DNA of 20,175 nt from Myxococcales bacterium (GCA_021779335.1 JAJYAW010000008.1:1-20175), one strand, 5' to 3'. Counted from the stretch's first letter, positions 9,629 to 17,648 are shown. A program made the numbers and translations. Notes: generated from the sequence alone by a model not told the origin.

Positions 9629-12600
9629 ATGAGGACCACCGTGCGCTCCGCCGCCATCGCGCTCCTCGCCCTGACGGCCTGCTCGCAGCGCCCCGCCGCT
9701 GGAGGGCGATCGACGGCCCCGGTCGCATTGGGCGTGGGCCGAGCCGCCGTGGCGCAGCTGCCCGGCTCGACGCGCCTGGCCCTCGCCGTCACCGCCGCCG
9801 ACATGGCGCCGGTGACCGTCGACCTCCCCCTCGATGGATCGACGACGACGTTGGAGGTGCCGGCCGGCAAGGCGCGCCTCTTCACGCTCGACGCCTTCAA
9901 CGCCGCCGGCCGCTCCCACACGGGCTCCACCCTGGTGCCGGAGCTGGTGGCCGGCACCCAGGTGCGCGTCTCCATCCACCTCGCGCCGGTGGCGGGGACG
10001 ACGAGCCCCTCGCGCTGGCTCGTCTACCACCGGTTCGCCAACCCGGGCCAGGCCGGCTCGATGGCGGCCGCCCGCGAGGACGGCGGGGCCACCGTGACGC
10101 TCGCCACCGTGGCCGACGGCGGCGACGTGCGATACGCCGGCTTCAGCGGCGGCCGCGTCCTCTTCACCCGCGCCGAGCCGGGCGCCCTCGCCAGCGTCTG
10201 GTCGGTCCTGCCCGACGGCACGGGAGAGGTCGCGGTGCACCAGGCCGGGGTGACCGGCGCGAGCGTACTGGCGACGCTCGGGGACACGGTCATCACCTCC
10301 GTCGACGGCACGCTCTTCCTGGCGCGCGTGGACGGCACCGCCGGGCCGGTGCTCCTGGGCAGCGGCAGCGGCGCGCGGCAGACCTTCCGGTCGGACGGCC
10401 GGTCCCGGCCCCCCGACGGCCAGGCGGAGGGGCGCTTCTGGTACCTGGCGTCCGGCACCGGCCGGTCCGGCACCTGGTCCATCGGCCCGGGCGAGGCCGC
10501 GCCATCGCTGGTGACCGGGGCCTTCGTCGAGATCGCAGCGGTGGAGGCGACGCCGCTCGGGCGCCGGGTGTTCCTCGCCAGCCTGGACGGGCAGCTCTTC
10601 GTGACGGATGCGGGTGGCTCGCCCGCGGTGAGGCTGGCGACCGACTTCGACGGCAGCCTCCTCCGTCTCGGCTTGCCGATCATGGGGGTCGCCCGCCCCA
10701 CGCCCCTGCCGCTGGTCCTCGTCGGCGACCGGGTCGTCTACCCGGCCGACGACGGCGCCGGCGGCAAGTACCTGGCCGCGGTAGGGCTCGACGGCTCCGG
10801 CCACGAGGTCGTGAGTCCCGTCGGCGCCGCGCTCCACCTCCTCGGCGCCAGCGCCACCCAGGCCTATGCCGCGCGCGACGGCGGCGGCACCTACGAGCCG
10901 GTGGCCTGCGACGTCCCCTCGCCCGGCTTCGCGAGCTGCGCCCGCTCCTTCTACACCGGCGCGCGGGCCGGGGAGGCGGGCGGGTGGGGGCTCATCGTCA
11001 ATGCCGCCAGCCTCGACGCGGCTCCGTTCGCCGATGGCTCGAGCCGGCGCCTGACCAGCTTCTTCGCCCGCGACCTCTGGGGCGATGGCTCGCAGGCCAC
11101 CTCCCCTTGGGCCGTCCAGGCCGGCGACCTCCTGGTCCACGCCCTCGACCTCGGCGCTGACCAGGACCTGGTGGCGACGCTCCCGGACGGGGGCGGCCGG
11201 TTCGACCTGGCGGCCTCCGGCTGGAACGAGGCGCTGGTCGGCCTCTCTGGCACGCGGGCCATCTACGCCATGGACGTGGGCGGGCAGCGCGACCTGGCCT
11301 CGTCGGTGGTGGACCAGCGGCTCGGCGCCGCCCGGGCCCAGGTGTACCTCACCGCCGATCCGGCCGACGAGCGGGTGGTGGCCCTGGACCAGGGCACGGT
11401 CTTCTTCACCCGCGACGCGCCCGGCGGCGGCCGGGACTTCCACGCCGTGCTCGACGACGGCAGCCGCCACGTCCGGCTCACCGACCAGCCCGGCGTGGTG
11501 AAGGGATTCGCCGGCCTGGTCACCTTCGACGGCCCCGCGCTGCCCGCGCGGCTCGATACGCTGACCGTCACCTGCGCCGCGACCGATCTCGTGGTGGCAG
11601 GCACGACGGCCTGCAGCGCGGCAGGCACCATGACCGACGGCAGCGCCACCGCCCTCGCCGGCCTCGCCTGGTCGGTCCTGCAGCCCGGCGTCCTCGCCGT
11701 GGACGCGGCGGGCACCGTCTCCGCGCTTGCGCCCGGCGAGGCCACGCTGGTGGCCTCCGTGGACGGCGAGGCCTGGGTCTGGGTGAGGTTCTACGTGGCG
11801 CCCGCGCCGCCGCCCCTGGTCGCCATCGTCATCGCGCCCTCGCCCGCCGCCGTGGCTCCCGGCGCCACGCTGCAGCTCACGGCCACCGGCACCTACGGCG
11901 ACGCCACCACCCGCGACCTGACCGCCCAGGCGACCTGGAGCTCCAGCGCCCCCGGCGTGGCCACGGTCTCCGCCGCCGGACTGGCGACCGGCGTGACGGC
12001 CGGTCAGACGGCGGTCACCGCCTCGCTGGGCGGCCTGGTCTCGCCCGCGGTCACCCTCACCGTGCCCGGGGGGCCGGTGGTGCCGCTCCTCACCTTGCCC
12101 CGCACCGGGCAGGTGGCCAGCTTCTCGGCCTCGCCCAGCGACGACGGCGGCCTGCAGCGAGGCGCCCCCTGGCCCACGCCCCGCTTCGCCAACCCGGACG
12201 GCACCACCCCCGCCGCCGGCGCGCTGGTGCTCGACCGGCTCACCGGTCTGCTCTGGTCGCGCGACGCCGCCACCCCCGGGCCGGCGGGCTGCCCGCTCGC
12301 CGGGCTCGTGGGGATCGGCTGGCAGCCGGCCGTCGACCACGTCACCTGCCTCAACGCCATGGCCTGGCTCGGCTTCACCGACTGGCGGCTGCCCACCATC
12401 CGCGAGCTCTCCAGCCTGATCGACCGCGGGGGCTCCCCGACGGGGCCACTCCTCCCGGCCGGCCACCCGTTCCAGGGTGTGGCGGCCGGCTACTGGTCGT
12501 CGTCGGCCGTCGTCAGCGCCGCCTCCACGCCGCCGGAGACCGCCTGGTGGCTCGCCACCGGCAGCGGCGAGACCGGCTGGAGCGGTTGGCTGGGCGGCGA

Positions 12601-14446
12601 GGCGGTCTGGCCGGTCCGCGGCGGCTCGACCGGCCCGGTCGACCTGCGCTACCCCGCCATGGTCCTGGCGACCGGCCAGCGGGTGGGCTACGCGGTGGGC
12701 GGCGCGGATCTCGCCTGGGCGACCGCCGGGGTGGCCTGGCCGATCCCCCGCTTCGCGGCCGGCACGGGCGCCGAGGCCGGCTGCCTGGTGGACGCGGCCA
12801 CCGGGCTGATGTGGCCGCGCGACACGGCGAGCCTGCCGGTGGGCTGGAGCGGCGTGGCCTGGCAGGGCGCGCTCGACCTGGCCGCCGGGCTCTCGCTCTG
12901 CGGCCACGCCGACTGGCGCGTGCCGAACGCCAACGAGCTGGAGAGCCTGGTGAGCTACGACACGCTCGTCGGGGCGGGCCCCTGGCTCGCCTCGCAGGGC
13001 TTCGTCGGCGTCGGGAACGGCAACTACTGGAGCTCGACCACCCGGCCCACCGCCCCGGCGAGCGCCTACCAGCTCGACCTGGCCATCACCAAGTTGAGGT
13101 CGCGGGCCAAGACCAGCACCTCCCCCTCGGTCCTGCCGGTGCGTGGCGGCCAGGCGTCGCCGCCGCTCACGGTGACCTCGCTGACCGTGGCGCCGGCCGC
13201 CGCCGCCCTGGTGGTGGGCGGCACGCTCCAGCTCGCGGCCGTCGCGGCCTACTCCGACGGGACCAGCCGGGACGTCACCGGCACGGTCACCTGGGCCGGC
13301 CTCGGCGCCGCCGCCGCGGTGGACGCCACCGGCCTGGTCACCGGGGTGGCCCCCGGGTCGGCCGGCGTCACCGCGGCGCTCGGGGCCACGACCTCACCGG
13401 CCGCGGCCATCACGGTGGTGCCCTTCGCCGGCGCCGCCACCGGTGTGGCCCGCGCCGGCGGCCGCACCTACGTCTCCGGCTGGTGGCAGGACGCCGGCAA
13501 GAAGGTGCCCTGCTGGTGGCTGGACGGCGTGCGCCACGACCTCGCCGGCGACGGCGTCCACGACGCGCAGGCCAGCGGCATCGCGGTGGACGTCGCCAGC
13601 GTCCTCGTCTCCGGTTCGTGGAAGGACGCGGCGGGGCTGCAGCACGCGGCGCTCTGGGTCGACGGGGTCCGTACCGATCTCCCGGCGCGCAGCGCGACCG
13701 AGGGCTCCTACGCGGCCGCCGTGGCGACCGCGGGTGGCACGGTCCACCTCGCCGGGGCGGGCATCGCCGCCGGGATGAGTGCCCCGGTGACCTGGTCCGG
13801 CACGTCGGCCGGCGGCTTCGCGCTGACCGTCTATCCGTCGGACTTCGGCGCGGCCGCCCTCCAGAACGCCACGGCCCTCGGCGTCGCGGTGGACGGCGGC
13901 GTCGTCTGGGCCACCGGCTGGGTGAACACCGCCTACTGGTACTCCACGCCCTCGGTCTTCACCGGCGGGGCCACCATCCAGCTCCCGCCGCCCAACGGCG
14001 ACATCGGCGGCTACTGGGGCTTCCCCACCAGCATCAAGGTGGTCGCGGGCGTGCCCTTCGTCGGCGTGGAGCAGTTCACCCGGGCGGCCCACTACGTCGC
14101 GGCGCTCTACGTGGGCCCGCCCGCCACCGCGACCCGGACCCAGTACGAGGGGGACGGGGTCCACGACGCCATCGCCAGCGGCATCGACGTGGCGGGAGGC
14201 GTCAGCTACCTCTCCGGCGGCTGGAGCGACGGGGTGGCGGCCCACGCCTGCTACTGGACCGGAGCCACCCGGGTCGACCTGCCGGGCTCGGCCACCCTCC
14301 CGACCTCGGCCAACGGCCTCCCCTGGCCCACCGGTGGCATCGCGGTGGACGCCGGGAGCGTCTACGTGGTGGGCAGCCTCGACAACGGCGCGGGCGGCGT
14401 GAAGCCGGTGACCTGGGTGGACGGGGTGGCGGGCGATCTCCCCTAG
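9629..14446 (+). CDS. Large lipoprotein with beta-propeller, Ig-like (Big_2) and tandem Lcl/DUF1566 domains
   Basis: The product is 1,605 residues and starts five bases after the previous stop, behind the purine-rich GGAAG at 9616-9620. The signal peptide ends in the lipobox L-T-A-C with lipidated Cys18, so it should be anchored in a membrane, probably the outer one. Visible modules: a small beta domain (~35-120); a TolB/WD-like propeller region (~130-635) with repeats of the R-V-L-F or T-L-F-L-A-R-V-D-G type; two Big_2 Ig-like domains (~638-725 and ~730-813, the latter with P-G-x-T-x-Q-L and S-S-x-P-x-V-A-T-V-S); two Lcl/DUF1566 domains (~817-1001 and ~1008-1174), each with T-G-L-x-W, W-R-L/V-P and Y-W-S-S; a third Big_2 (~1180-1265); and a terminal propeller-like region (~1266-1605) with repeated V-x-G-x-W and W-x-x-G-x-R-x-D-L-P blades. 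DUF1566 is the C-terminal domain of the Legionella collagen-like adhesin Lcl, so surface binding is plausible. No protease or glycosidase motif was seen. It is the last gene of the apparent operon. Confidence 0.9.
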   Translation: MRTTVRSAAIALLALTACSQRPAAGGRSTAPVALGVGRAAVAQLPGSTRLALAVTAADMAPVTVDLPLDGSTTTLEVPAGKARLFTLDAFNAAGRSHTGSTLVPELVAGTQVRVSIHLAPVAGTTSPSRWLVYHRFANPGQAGSMAAAREDGGATVTLATVADGGDVRYAGFSGGRVLFTRAEPGALASVWSVLPDGTGEVAVHQAGVTGASVLATLGDTVITSVDGTLFLARVDGTAGPVLLGSGSGARQTFRSDGRSRPPDGQAEGRFWYLASGTGRSGTWSIGPGEAAPSLVTGAFVEIAAVEATPLGRRVFLASLDGQLFVTDAGGSPAVRLATDFDGSLLRLGLPIMGVARPTPLPLVLVGDRVVYPADDGAGGKYLAAVGLDGSGHEVVSPVGAALHLLGASATQAYAARDGGGTYEPVACDVPSPGFASCARSFYTGARAGEAGGWGLIVNAASLDAAPFADGSSRRLTSFFARDLWGDGSQATSPWAVQAGDLLVHALDLGADQDLVATLPDGGGRFDLAASGWNEALVGLSGTRAIYAMDVGGQRDLASSVVDQRLGAARAQVYLTADPADERVVALDQGTVFFTRDAPGGGRDFHAVLDDGSRHVRLTDQPGVVKGFAGLVTFDGPALPARLDTLTVTCAATDLVVAGTTACSAAGTMTDGSATALAGLAWSVLQPGVLAVDAAGTVSALAPGEATLVASVDGEAWVWVRFYVAPAPPPLVAIVIAPSPAAVAPGATLQLTATGTYGDATTRDLTAQATWSSSAPGVATVSAAGLATGVTAGQTAVTASLGGLVSPAVTLTVPGGPVVPLLTLPRTGQVASFSASPSDDGGLQRGAPWPTPRFANPDGTTPAAGALVLDRLTGLLWSRDAATPGPAGCPLAGLVGIGWQPAVDHVTCLNAMAWLGFTDWRLPTIRELSSLIDRGGSPTGPLLPAGHPFQGVAAGYWSSSAVVSAASTPPETAWWLATGSGETGWSGWLGGEAVWPVRGGSTGPVDLRYPAMVLATGQRVGYAVGGADLAWATAGVAWPIPRFAAGTGAEAGCLVDAATGLMWPRDTASLPVGWSGVAWQGALDLAAGLSLCGHADWRVPNANELESLVSYDTLVGAGPWLASQGFVGVGNGNYWSSTTRPTAPASAYQLDLAITKLRSRAKTSTSPSVLPVRGGQASPPLTVTSLTVAPAAAALVVGGTLQLAAVAAYSDGTSRDVTGTVTWAGLGAAAAVDATGLVTGVAPGSAGVTAALGATTSPAAAITVVPFAGAATGVARAGGRTYVSGWWQDAGKKVPCWWLDGVRHDLAGDGVHDAQASGIAVDVASVLVSGSWKDAAGLQHAALWVDGVRTDLPARSATEGSYAAAVATAGGTVHLAGAGIAAGMSAPVTWSGTSAGGFALTVYPSDFGAAALQNATALGVAVDGGVVWATGWVNTAYWYSTPSVFTGGATIQLPPPNGDIGGYWGFPTSIKVVAGVPFVGVEQFTRAAHYVAALYVGPPATATRTQYEGDGVHDAIASGIDVAGGVSYLSGGWSDGVAAHACYWTGATRVDLPGSATLPTSANGLPWPTGGIAVDAGSVYVVGSLDNGAGGVKPVTWVDGVAGDLP

Positions 14447-14609
14447 CCAGCTCCCGCCGACGCCGGCCCGGAAGGTGGTCGGCCCGCCCGGCTCCTCGGC
14501 CCCGAGCTCGCGCCGCGGGTGGGCGCGGTCGCGGTGGTGCCAGGGGTGGAAGAGAGGCGTCCCCGCGCCGCATCAGGCCGAGGCTGCGGTCGGTGCCTCC
14601 GCCCCGCCA
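14447..14609. other. Convergent intergenic spacer
   Basis: This spacer separates the convergent ends of the large lipoprotein gene (+) and the small secreted protein gene (-). I looked for a GC hairpin followed by a T tract on either strand and found none that is convincing. No small gene with a good start is visible. Confidence 0.5.
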
Positions 14610-14924
14610 TCACATGCGCCGGTCGTCGTGCCTGGCGCGGTGGATGCGGCGCGAGACGCGGTCCTGCTGGCGGTTCACCTGCGCGCGCTGCGCCGGGGTG
14701 AGCTGGCCGCCGTTCGCGATCCGATCGCTCCGGATCTCGCGGTGGATCCTGGCCTCCTGGCGCTCTAGCCGCGCCGTCTCCACCGGGGTGAGCTGGCCGC
14801 TCCTCACGCCCTGGGCGATGCGGTCCTGCTGGCTCTCCTGGCGCCGGTCGACCTCGGCAGCCAGCGCGGAGGCGGAGAGGGAGAGGCAGAGGGCGGCGGT
14901 GGCGAGGCGGGCGAGGGCGGACAT
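14610..14924 (-). CDS. Small secreted helical-repeat protein
   Basis: The product is 104 residues. I chose the ATG at 14924 rather than an in-frame start 16 codons upstream because it has GGAG seven bases before it and directly yields a signal peptide: MSALARLATAALCLSLSASALAA, cut before EVDRR. The mature ~81 residues are Arg/Gln/Glu-rich and almost certainly helical. They contain two copies of a module: R-I-A-Q-G-V-R-S-G-Q-L-T-P then R-x-x-R-Q, and R-I-A-N-G-G-Q-L-T-P then N-R-Q-Q-D-R-V. The G-Q-L-T-P cores are 30 codons apart, and QQDR also occurs twice. I recall similar short two-repeat periplasmic proteins in Proteobacteria and myxobacteria as uncharacterised; that is from memory and not verified. 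The gene stands alone on its strand between a lipoprotein operon and a pseudogene. A periplasmic location is likely; the function is unknown. Confidence 0.82.
   Translation of the reverse strand: MSALARLATAALCLSLSASALAAEVDRRQESQQDRIAQGVRSGQLTPVETARLERQEARIHREIRSDRIANGGQLTPAQRAQVNRQQDRVSRRIHRARHDDRRM
14693..14800 (-). repeat. Internal 18-bp direct repeat encoding the G-Q-L-T-P core
   Basis: The + strand sequence CCGGGGTGAGCTGGCCGC occurs at 14693-14710 and identically at 14783-14800, exactly 90 bp (30 codons) apart. Both copies lie inside the small secreted protein gene and encode the same part of its two helical repeats. This points to an internal duplication or strong conservation of the motif. 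Confidence 0.85.
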
Positions 14925-14931
14925 GGGGTGG

Positions 14932-14935
14932 CTCC
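14932..14935 (-). promoter_or_regulatory. Ribosome binding site of the small secreted protein
   Basis: GGAG on the - strand lies seven bases before the ATG at 14924. It decides between this start and an in-frame start 16 codons upstream, and the resulting protein begins directly with its signal peptide. Confidence 0.6.
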
Positions 14936-15141
14936 GGTGTGGGGCGGCGTGGGTGGGGTGGTCCCGGGTCATGGGGGCGGCCGTCCCGGTGCGCCCCTCC
15001 CGATCTCGTGGAACACCGCAGCGCGCTGGAGGTTGCGCAGCCGCGCCCGCCGGGCCCCGGGCGCCCGAGCGGCGCGGCGGCCCCCAACATCCGCTGCGAC
15101 GGCTGGGTCGCCGCGGTGAGCACGCTCCGCCGTCGCCCTGC

Positions 15142-15765
15142 GTGAACTCGAACTTCGCGTGGACTGGCTCCCGCCGGGGAGCGCTTCCTGGGCGATGGCC
15201 TGACCCTCTACGAGGCGTACCGCGGCTTCTCGGCGCAGGGGGAGCACCAGCCGGGCGACCCGCTCCGGAGGGATCTCGTCGTCGCCGACGAGACCAAGGG
15301 AAGAGTGGCCGAGCAGGGCGTCGCCTTCTTCGAGCAGGCCACCGGGCTCGCGATCCGCCGGCGGACGGCCGAAGAGCTGGGGTCCACGCAGGTCGTCAAC
15401 AGGGACCGGCGCCGGGGGGCGCACGTCGTCGATCTGCACGGGCTGCGCATCGTCGACTCCGCCAGCGGCCAGATGCAGCGGGTGGCGGCCGCCGGGACCG
15501 ACAGTGGGGGCCGCCGCGGCTGGCCGAGAGGATCGAGGTGCCGGCGAGCGCGAACCTCGCTACCGGGGACGGCCGCCCGGACCTGGCCCACGAGCTCGGC
15601 CTCGGCGTCGGGCTCCCGCACCACGGGGACGACGCGTTCTGGTCGGTCTCCTGGAAGTGGCGGGGCTGCGCCAACCGCTTCGTCGTGAACCGCTCGTTCG
15701 CCGCCGGCGGGGTGCTCCGAGGCCGGGAACCCCCTCGAGTCGCGGACGGACCTGGTGCACCATGA
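15142..15765 (+). pseudogene. Decayed zinc metallopeptidase-like gene with frameshifts
   Basis: No single frame is intact. A short start-side segment (V-N-S-N-F-A-W-T) is in one frame from 15142. At about 15165-15180 the sense moves to the next frame, which reads G-D-G-L-T-L-Y-E-A-Y-R-G-F and continues as protein-like sequence to about 15500 (F-F-E-Q-A-T-G, V-V-D-L-H-G-L-R-I-V-D-S). Near 15500-15515 it returns to the first frame, reading L-A-E-R-I-E-V-P then D-L-A-H-E-L-G-L-G-V-G-L-P-H-H-G-D-D, and stops at 15765. The last part fits the metzincin-type zinc site HExxHxxGxxH at 15589-15621, except that the second His codon is CTC (Leu); one base change from CAC explains it. The G-D-G-L-T-x-Y-E-E-Y-R-G-F signature and a late HELGH site occur together in large myxobacterial secreted proteins, as I recall. 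The upstream domains and signal peptide are missing or unrecognisable. Two frameshifts plus loss of a zinc ligand argue for a dead gene, although sequencing errors could explain the shifts. Confidence 0.55.
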
Positions 15766-15792
15766 GGCCTCCCCCTCGACCGGAGCGCCCTC

Positions 15793-17598
15793 ATGCGTCG
15801 TCCCCTCACCTCGCTGGCCGCCGCCCTGGGCCTCGCCGCCTGCGCCGGCGGGCCGTCCGCCCCCATCGCGGTCGTCGTGGCGCCGAGCCGGACCGCGGGC
15901 GTCGCGCCCCTCGCCGTCTTCTTCGACGCCACCGGCACCTCCGGGCTCGACGGCGGCGACTTCCTCTCGGCCCACTTCACCTGGGACTTCGGCGACGCCG
16001 GCGCCGGGGCGTGGGCGACCACCGGCCTCAGCCGCAACCTGGCGACCGGCTTCCTGGCGGCGCACGTCTTCGAGCGGCCCGGCACCTACGTCGTCACGGT
16101 GGGCGGGCGCGACCGCGCCGGGCGCCTCGGCCCGGCGGCCACGGTGACCATCACCGTGACCGATCCCGAGACGGCGTACGCCGGCGCCGCGACCCGCTGC
16201 GTGTCCCGGGCCGGCGACTTCACCGGGGCGCCGGCGGCGTGCGACGCCGTCACCTCCACCGATCTCCCGGCCCAGCTGGCCTGGCTGAACGCGGCAAGCC
16301 GGCGGCGCCTGCTGCTGCGGCGCGGCGAGACCTGGCCGGCCGTCACGCTGGCGCTCACCGGGGCCGGCCCCTGCACCCTGGGCGCCTTCGGGCCCGGGGC
16401 CCGCCCCATCCTGGCCCTCGGCTCGACCCCGGGCCAGAGCGCGGGGCTCCTCGTGACCGGCACCGACTGGCGCGTCATGGACCTCGACCTCGACGGGGCC
16501 AACCTGCCGCCGCCCAACGCCGAGGGCGACACGACGTTCGGCGGGAGCGGCACCGAGGTCCTCGGCGCGAACCTCTCGATCCACGACGGCCACTCGGTCG
16601 GCTGGGGCGCCGGGGGCGACCGGACCTACCTCTACGACTCGCAGGTGGGGCACACCGGCTACTTCGCCGCATACGTTGACGGCGTGGACAGCGCCATCAT
16701 GGGCAGCACCGTCGACCAGATGCGGCTCGCCGTCAGCTTCGTGCGGCCGGCCGAGACCCGGAACGTCTACGTCGCCGACAACCTCATCGACGCCAGCCGC
16801 GCGGCGCCGACCACGGGCATCAAGTGGCACTCGCGGCGGGGTGTCATCACCGACAACGTCATCACCGCCGGCACCTCCCGCATCGCCACCACCGCCAGCT
16901 CCGCCGACTGCGACTTCTCCCTGGCCGTCGACAAGGGCCTGGGCGTCCTGCTCATCGAGCGCAACGTGCTCAAGCCCGACGGCAACCCGGCCAACGACGC
17001 CTACACCTCGACCGGCATCGGCCTGGGCGAGAGCGACGCCATGGTCCGCAACAACCTGCTCTACGACATGGACCTCGCCTTCCACGGCGCGTGCGGCGCG
17101 TCCAACGTGCACATCCTCAACAACACCGTCTACATGACACCCACCACCACCGGGCTCAACGTCGGCAACGGGGACTTCCTCAACGTCGATCTCCCGGCGG
17201 TGACGGGCTGGGAGGTCCGCAACAACGTCATGTGGTCGGAGAACCCGGGCTCGAACGGCTGCGGCGACCTCATCAACCTCGCCGCCACCGATGGGCTCAC
17301 GCTCGGCAACAACCTCTACTACAAGCCGCTCTCGCCACGCCCGTTCGGCGTGGGCACCTCCGCCGCGCCGGCCCTCCACGACCTGGCCGGGTGGCAGGCG
17401 CTCGGCCTCGACACCGCCTCGCTGGTGGCGGACCCGCTGCTCGTCTCGGTGGACCCCGCCAGCCCCGACTTCCTCCGCCTCGGCGCGGGCAGCCCCGCCA
17501 TCGGGAGGGGGAGGCCCGTCGCGGTCTTCGAGGACTTCTACAGGGCACCGCGCCCGAGCCCGGATGGCTACGACCTCGGAGCCATCAACTACCGGTAG
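15793..17598 (+). CDS. Lipoprotein with PKD domain and right-handed parallel beta-helix
   Basis: The product is 601 residues. The ATG has GGAG at 15782-15785, seven bases upstream. The signal peptide ends in the lipobox L-A-A-C with lipidated Cys17. Residues ~30-117 form a PKD domain: W-D-F-G-D at 64-68 and H-V-F-x-x-P-G-T-Y-V-V-T-V from 91. Residues ~170-560 look like a right-handed parallel beta-helix. Between about 324 and 510 seven coils carry an N-N or D-N ladder: VADNLI, ITDNVI, IERNVL, VRNNLL, ILNNTV, VRNNVM and LGNNLY. The C-terminus has the usual closing pattern of such proteins: V-A-D-P-L-L, a D-F-L-R-L strand, G-S-P-A-I-G-R-G, and P-D-G-Y-D-L-G-A. Beta-helix proteins of this kind often bind or cleave polysaccharides. 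I see no diagnostic lyase or hydrolase residues, so carbohydrate binding or processing at the cell surface is inference. The start lies 27 bp after the metallopeptidase remnant, and the gene converges with aceA. Confidence 0.9.
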   Translation: MRRPLTSLAAALGLAACAGGPSAPIAVVVAPSRTAGVAPLAVFFDATGTSGLDGGDFLSAHFTWDFGDAGAGAWATTGLSRNLATGFLAAHVFERPGTYVVTVGGRDRAGRLGPAATVTITVTDPETAYAGAATRCVSRAGDFTGAPAACDAVTSTDLPAQLAWLNAASRRRLLLRRGETWPAVTLALTGAGPCTLGAFGPGARPILALGSTPGQSAGLLVTGTDWRVMDLDLDGANLPPPNAEGDTTFGGSGTEVLGANLSIHDGHSVGWGAGGDRTYLYDSQVGHTGYFAAYVDGVDSAIMGSTVDQMRLAVSFVRPAETRNVYVADNLIDASRAAPTTGIKWHSRRGVITDNVITAGTSRIATTASSADCDFSLAVDKGLGVLLIERNVLKPDGNPANDAYTSTGIGLGESDAMVRNNLLYDMDLAFHGACGASNVHILNNTVYMTPTTTGLNVGNGDFLNVDLPAVTGWEVRNNVMWSENPGSNGCGDLINLAATDGLTLGNNLYYKPLSPRPFGVGTSAAPALHDLAGWQALGLDTASLVADPLLVSVDPASPDFLRLGAGSPAIGRGRPVAVFEDFYRAPRPSPDGYDLGAINYR

Positions 17599-17617
17599 CG
17601 GCGGAGGGCGCGAGAGG

Positions 17618-17648
17618 CCAGGCGCCGCGGGCCGCTCAGGGCGCCTGG
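17618..17648. terminator. Perfect 9-bp inverted repeat between convergent genes, possible bidirectional terminator
   Basis: CCAGGCGCC at 17618-17626 is the exact reverse complement of GGCGCCTGG at 17640-17648, with a 13-base loop. It lies in and just beyond the 37-bp gap between the convergent stops and covers the aceA stop codon (17636-17638). No T tract follows on either strand, so it is not a textbook intrinsic terminator; in such GC-rich genomes U-poor hairpins are often proposed to serve this role. Confidence 0.4.

Noticed and set aside
9407..12907. A 1,166-codon open frame on the - strand opposite the lipoprotein gene
   Set aside because: It is Gly/Arg/Ala/His-rich with no domains or plausible start context. 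The + strand frame shows clear lipobox, Big_2 and DUF1566 features.
14443..15123. A long - strand open frame covering the small secreted gene and its upstream region
   Set aside because: It is Pro/Arg/Gly-rich with no homology-like pattern. The overlapping 104-residue protein has a signal peptide, a ribosome site and conserved-looking repeats.
12547..15765. A single 1,072-codon + frame running from the lipoprotein gene to the metallopeptidase remnant
   Set aside because: Only its final ~85 codons (after about 15500) and a few near 15142 look like protein. The rest is off-frame sequence across a real gene and an intergenic region.
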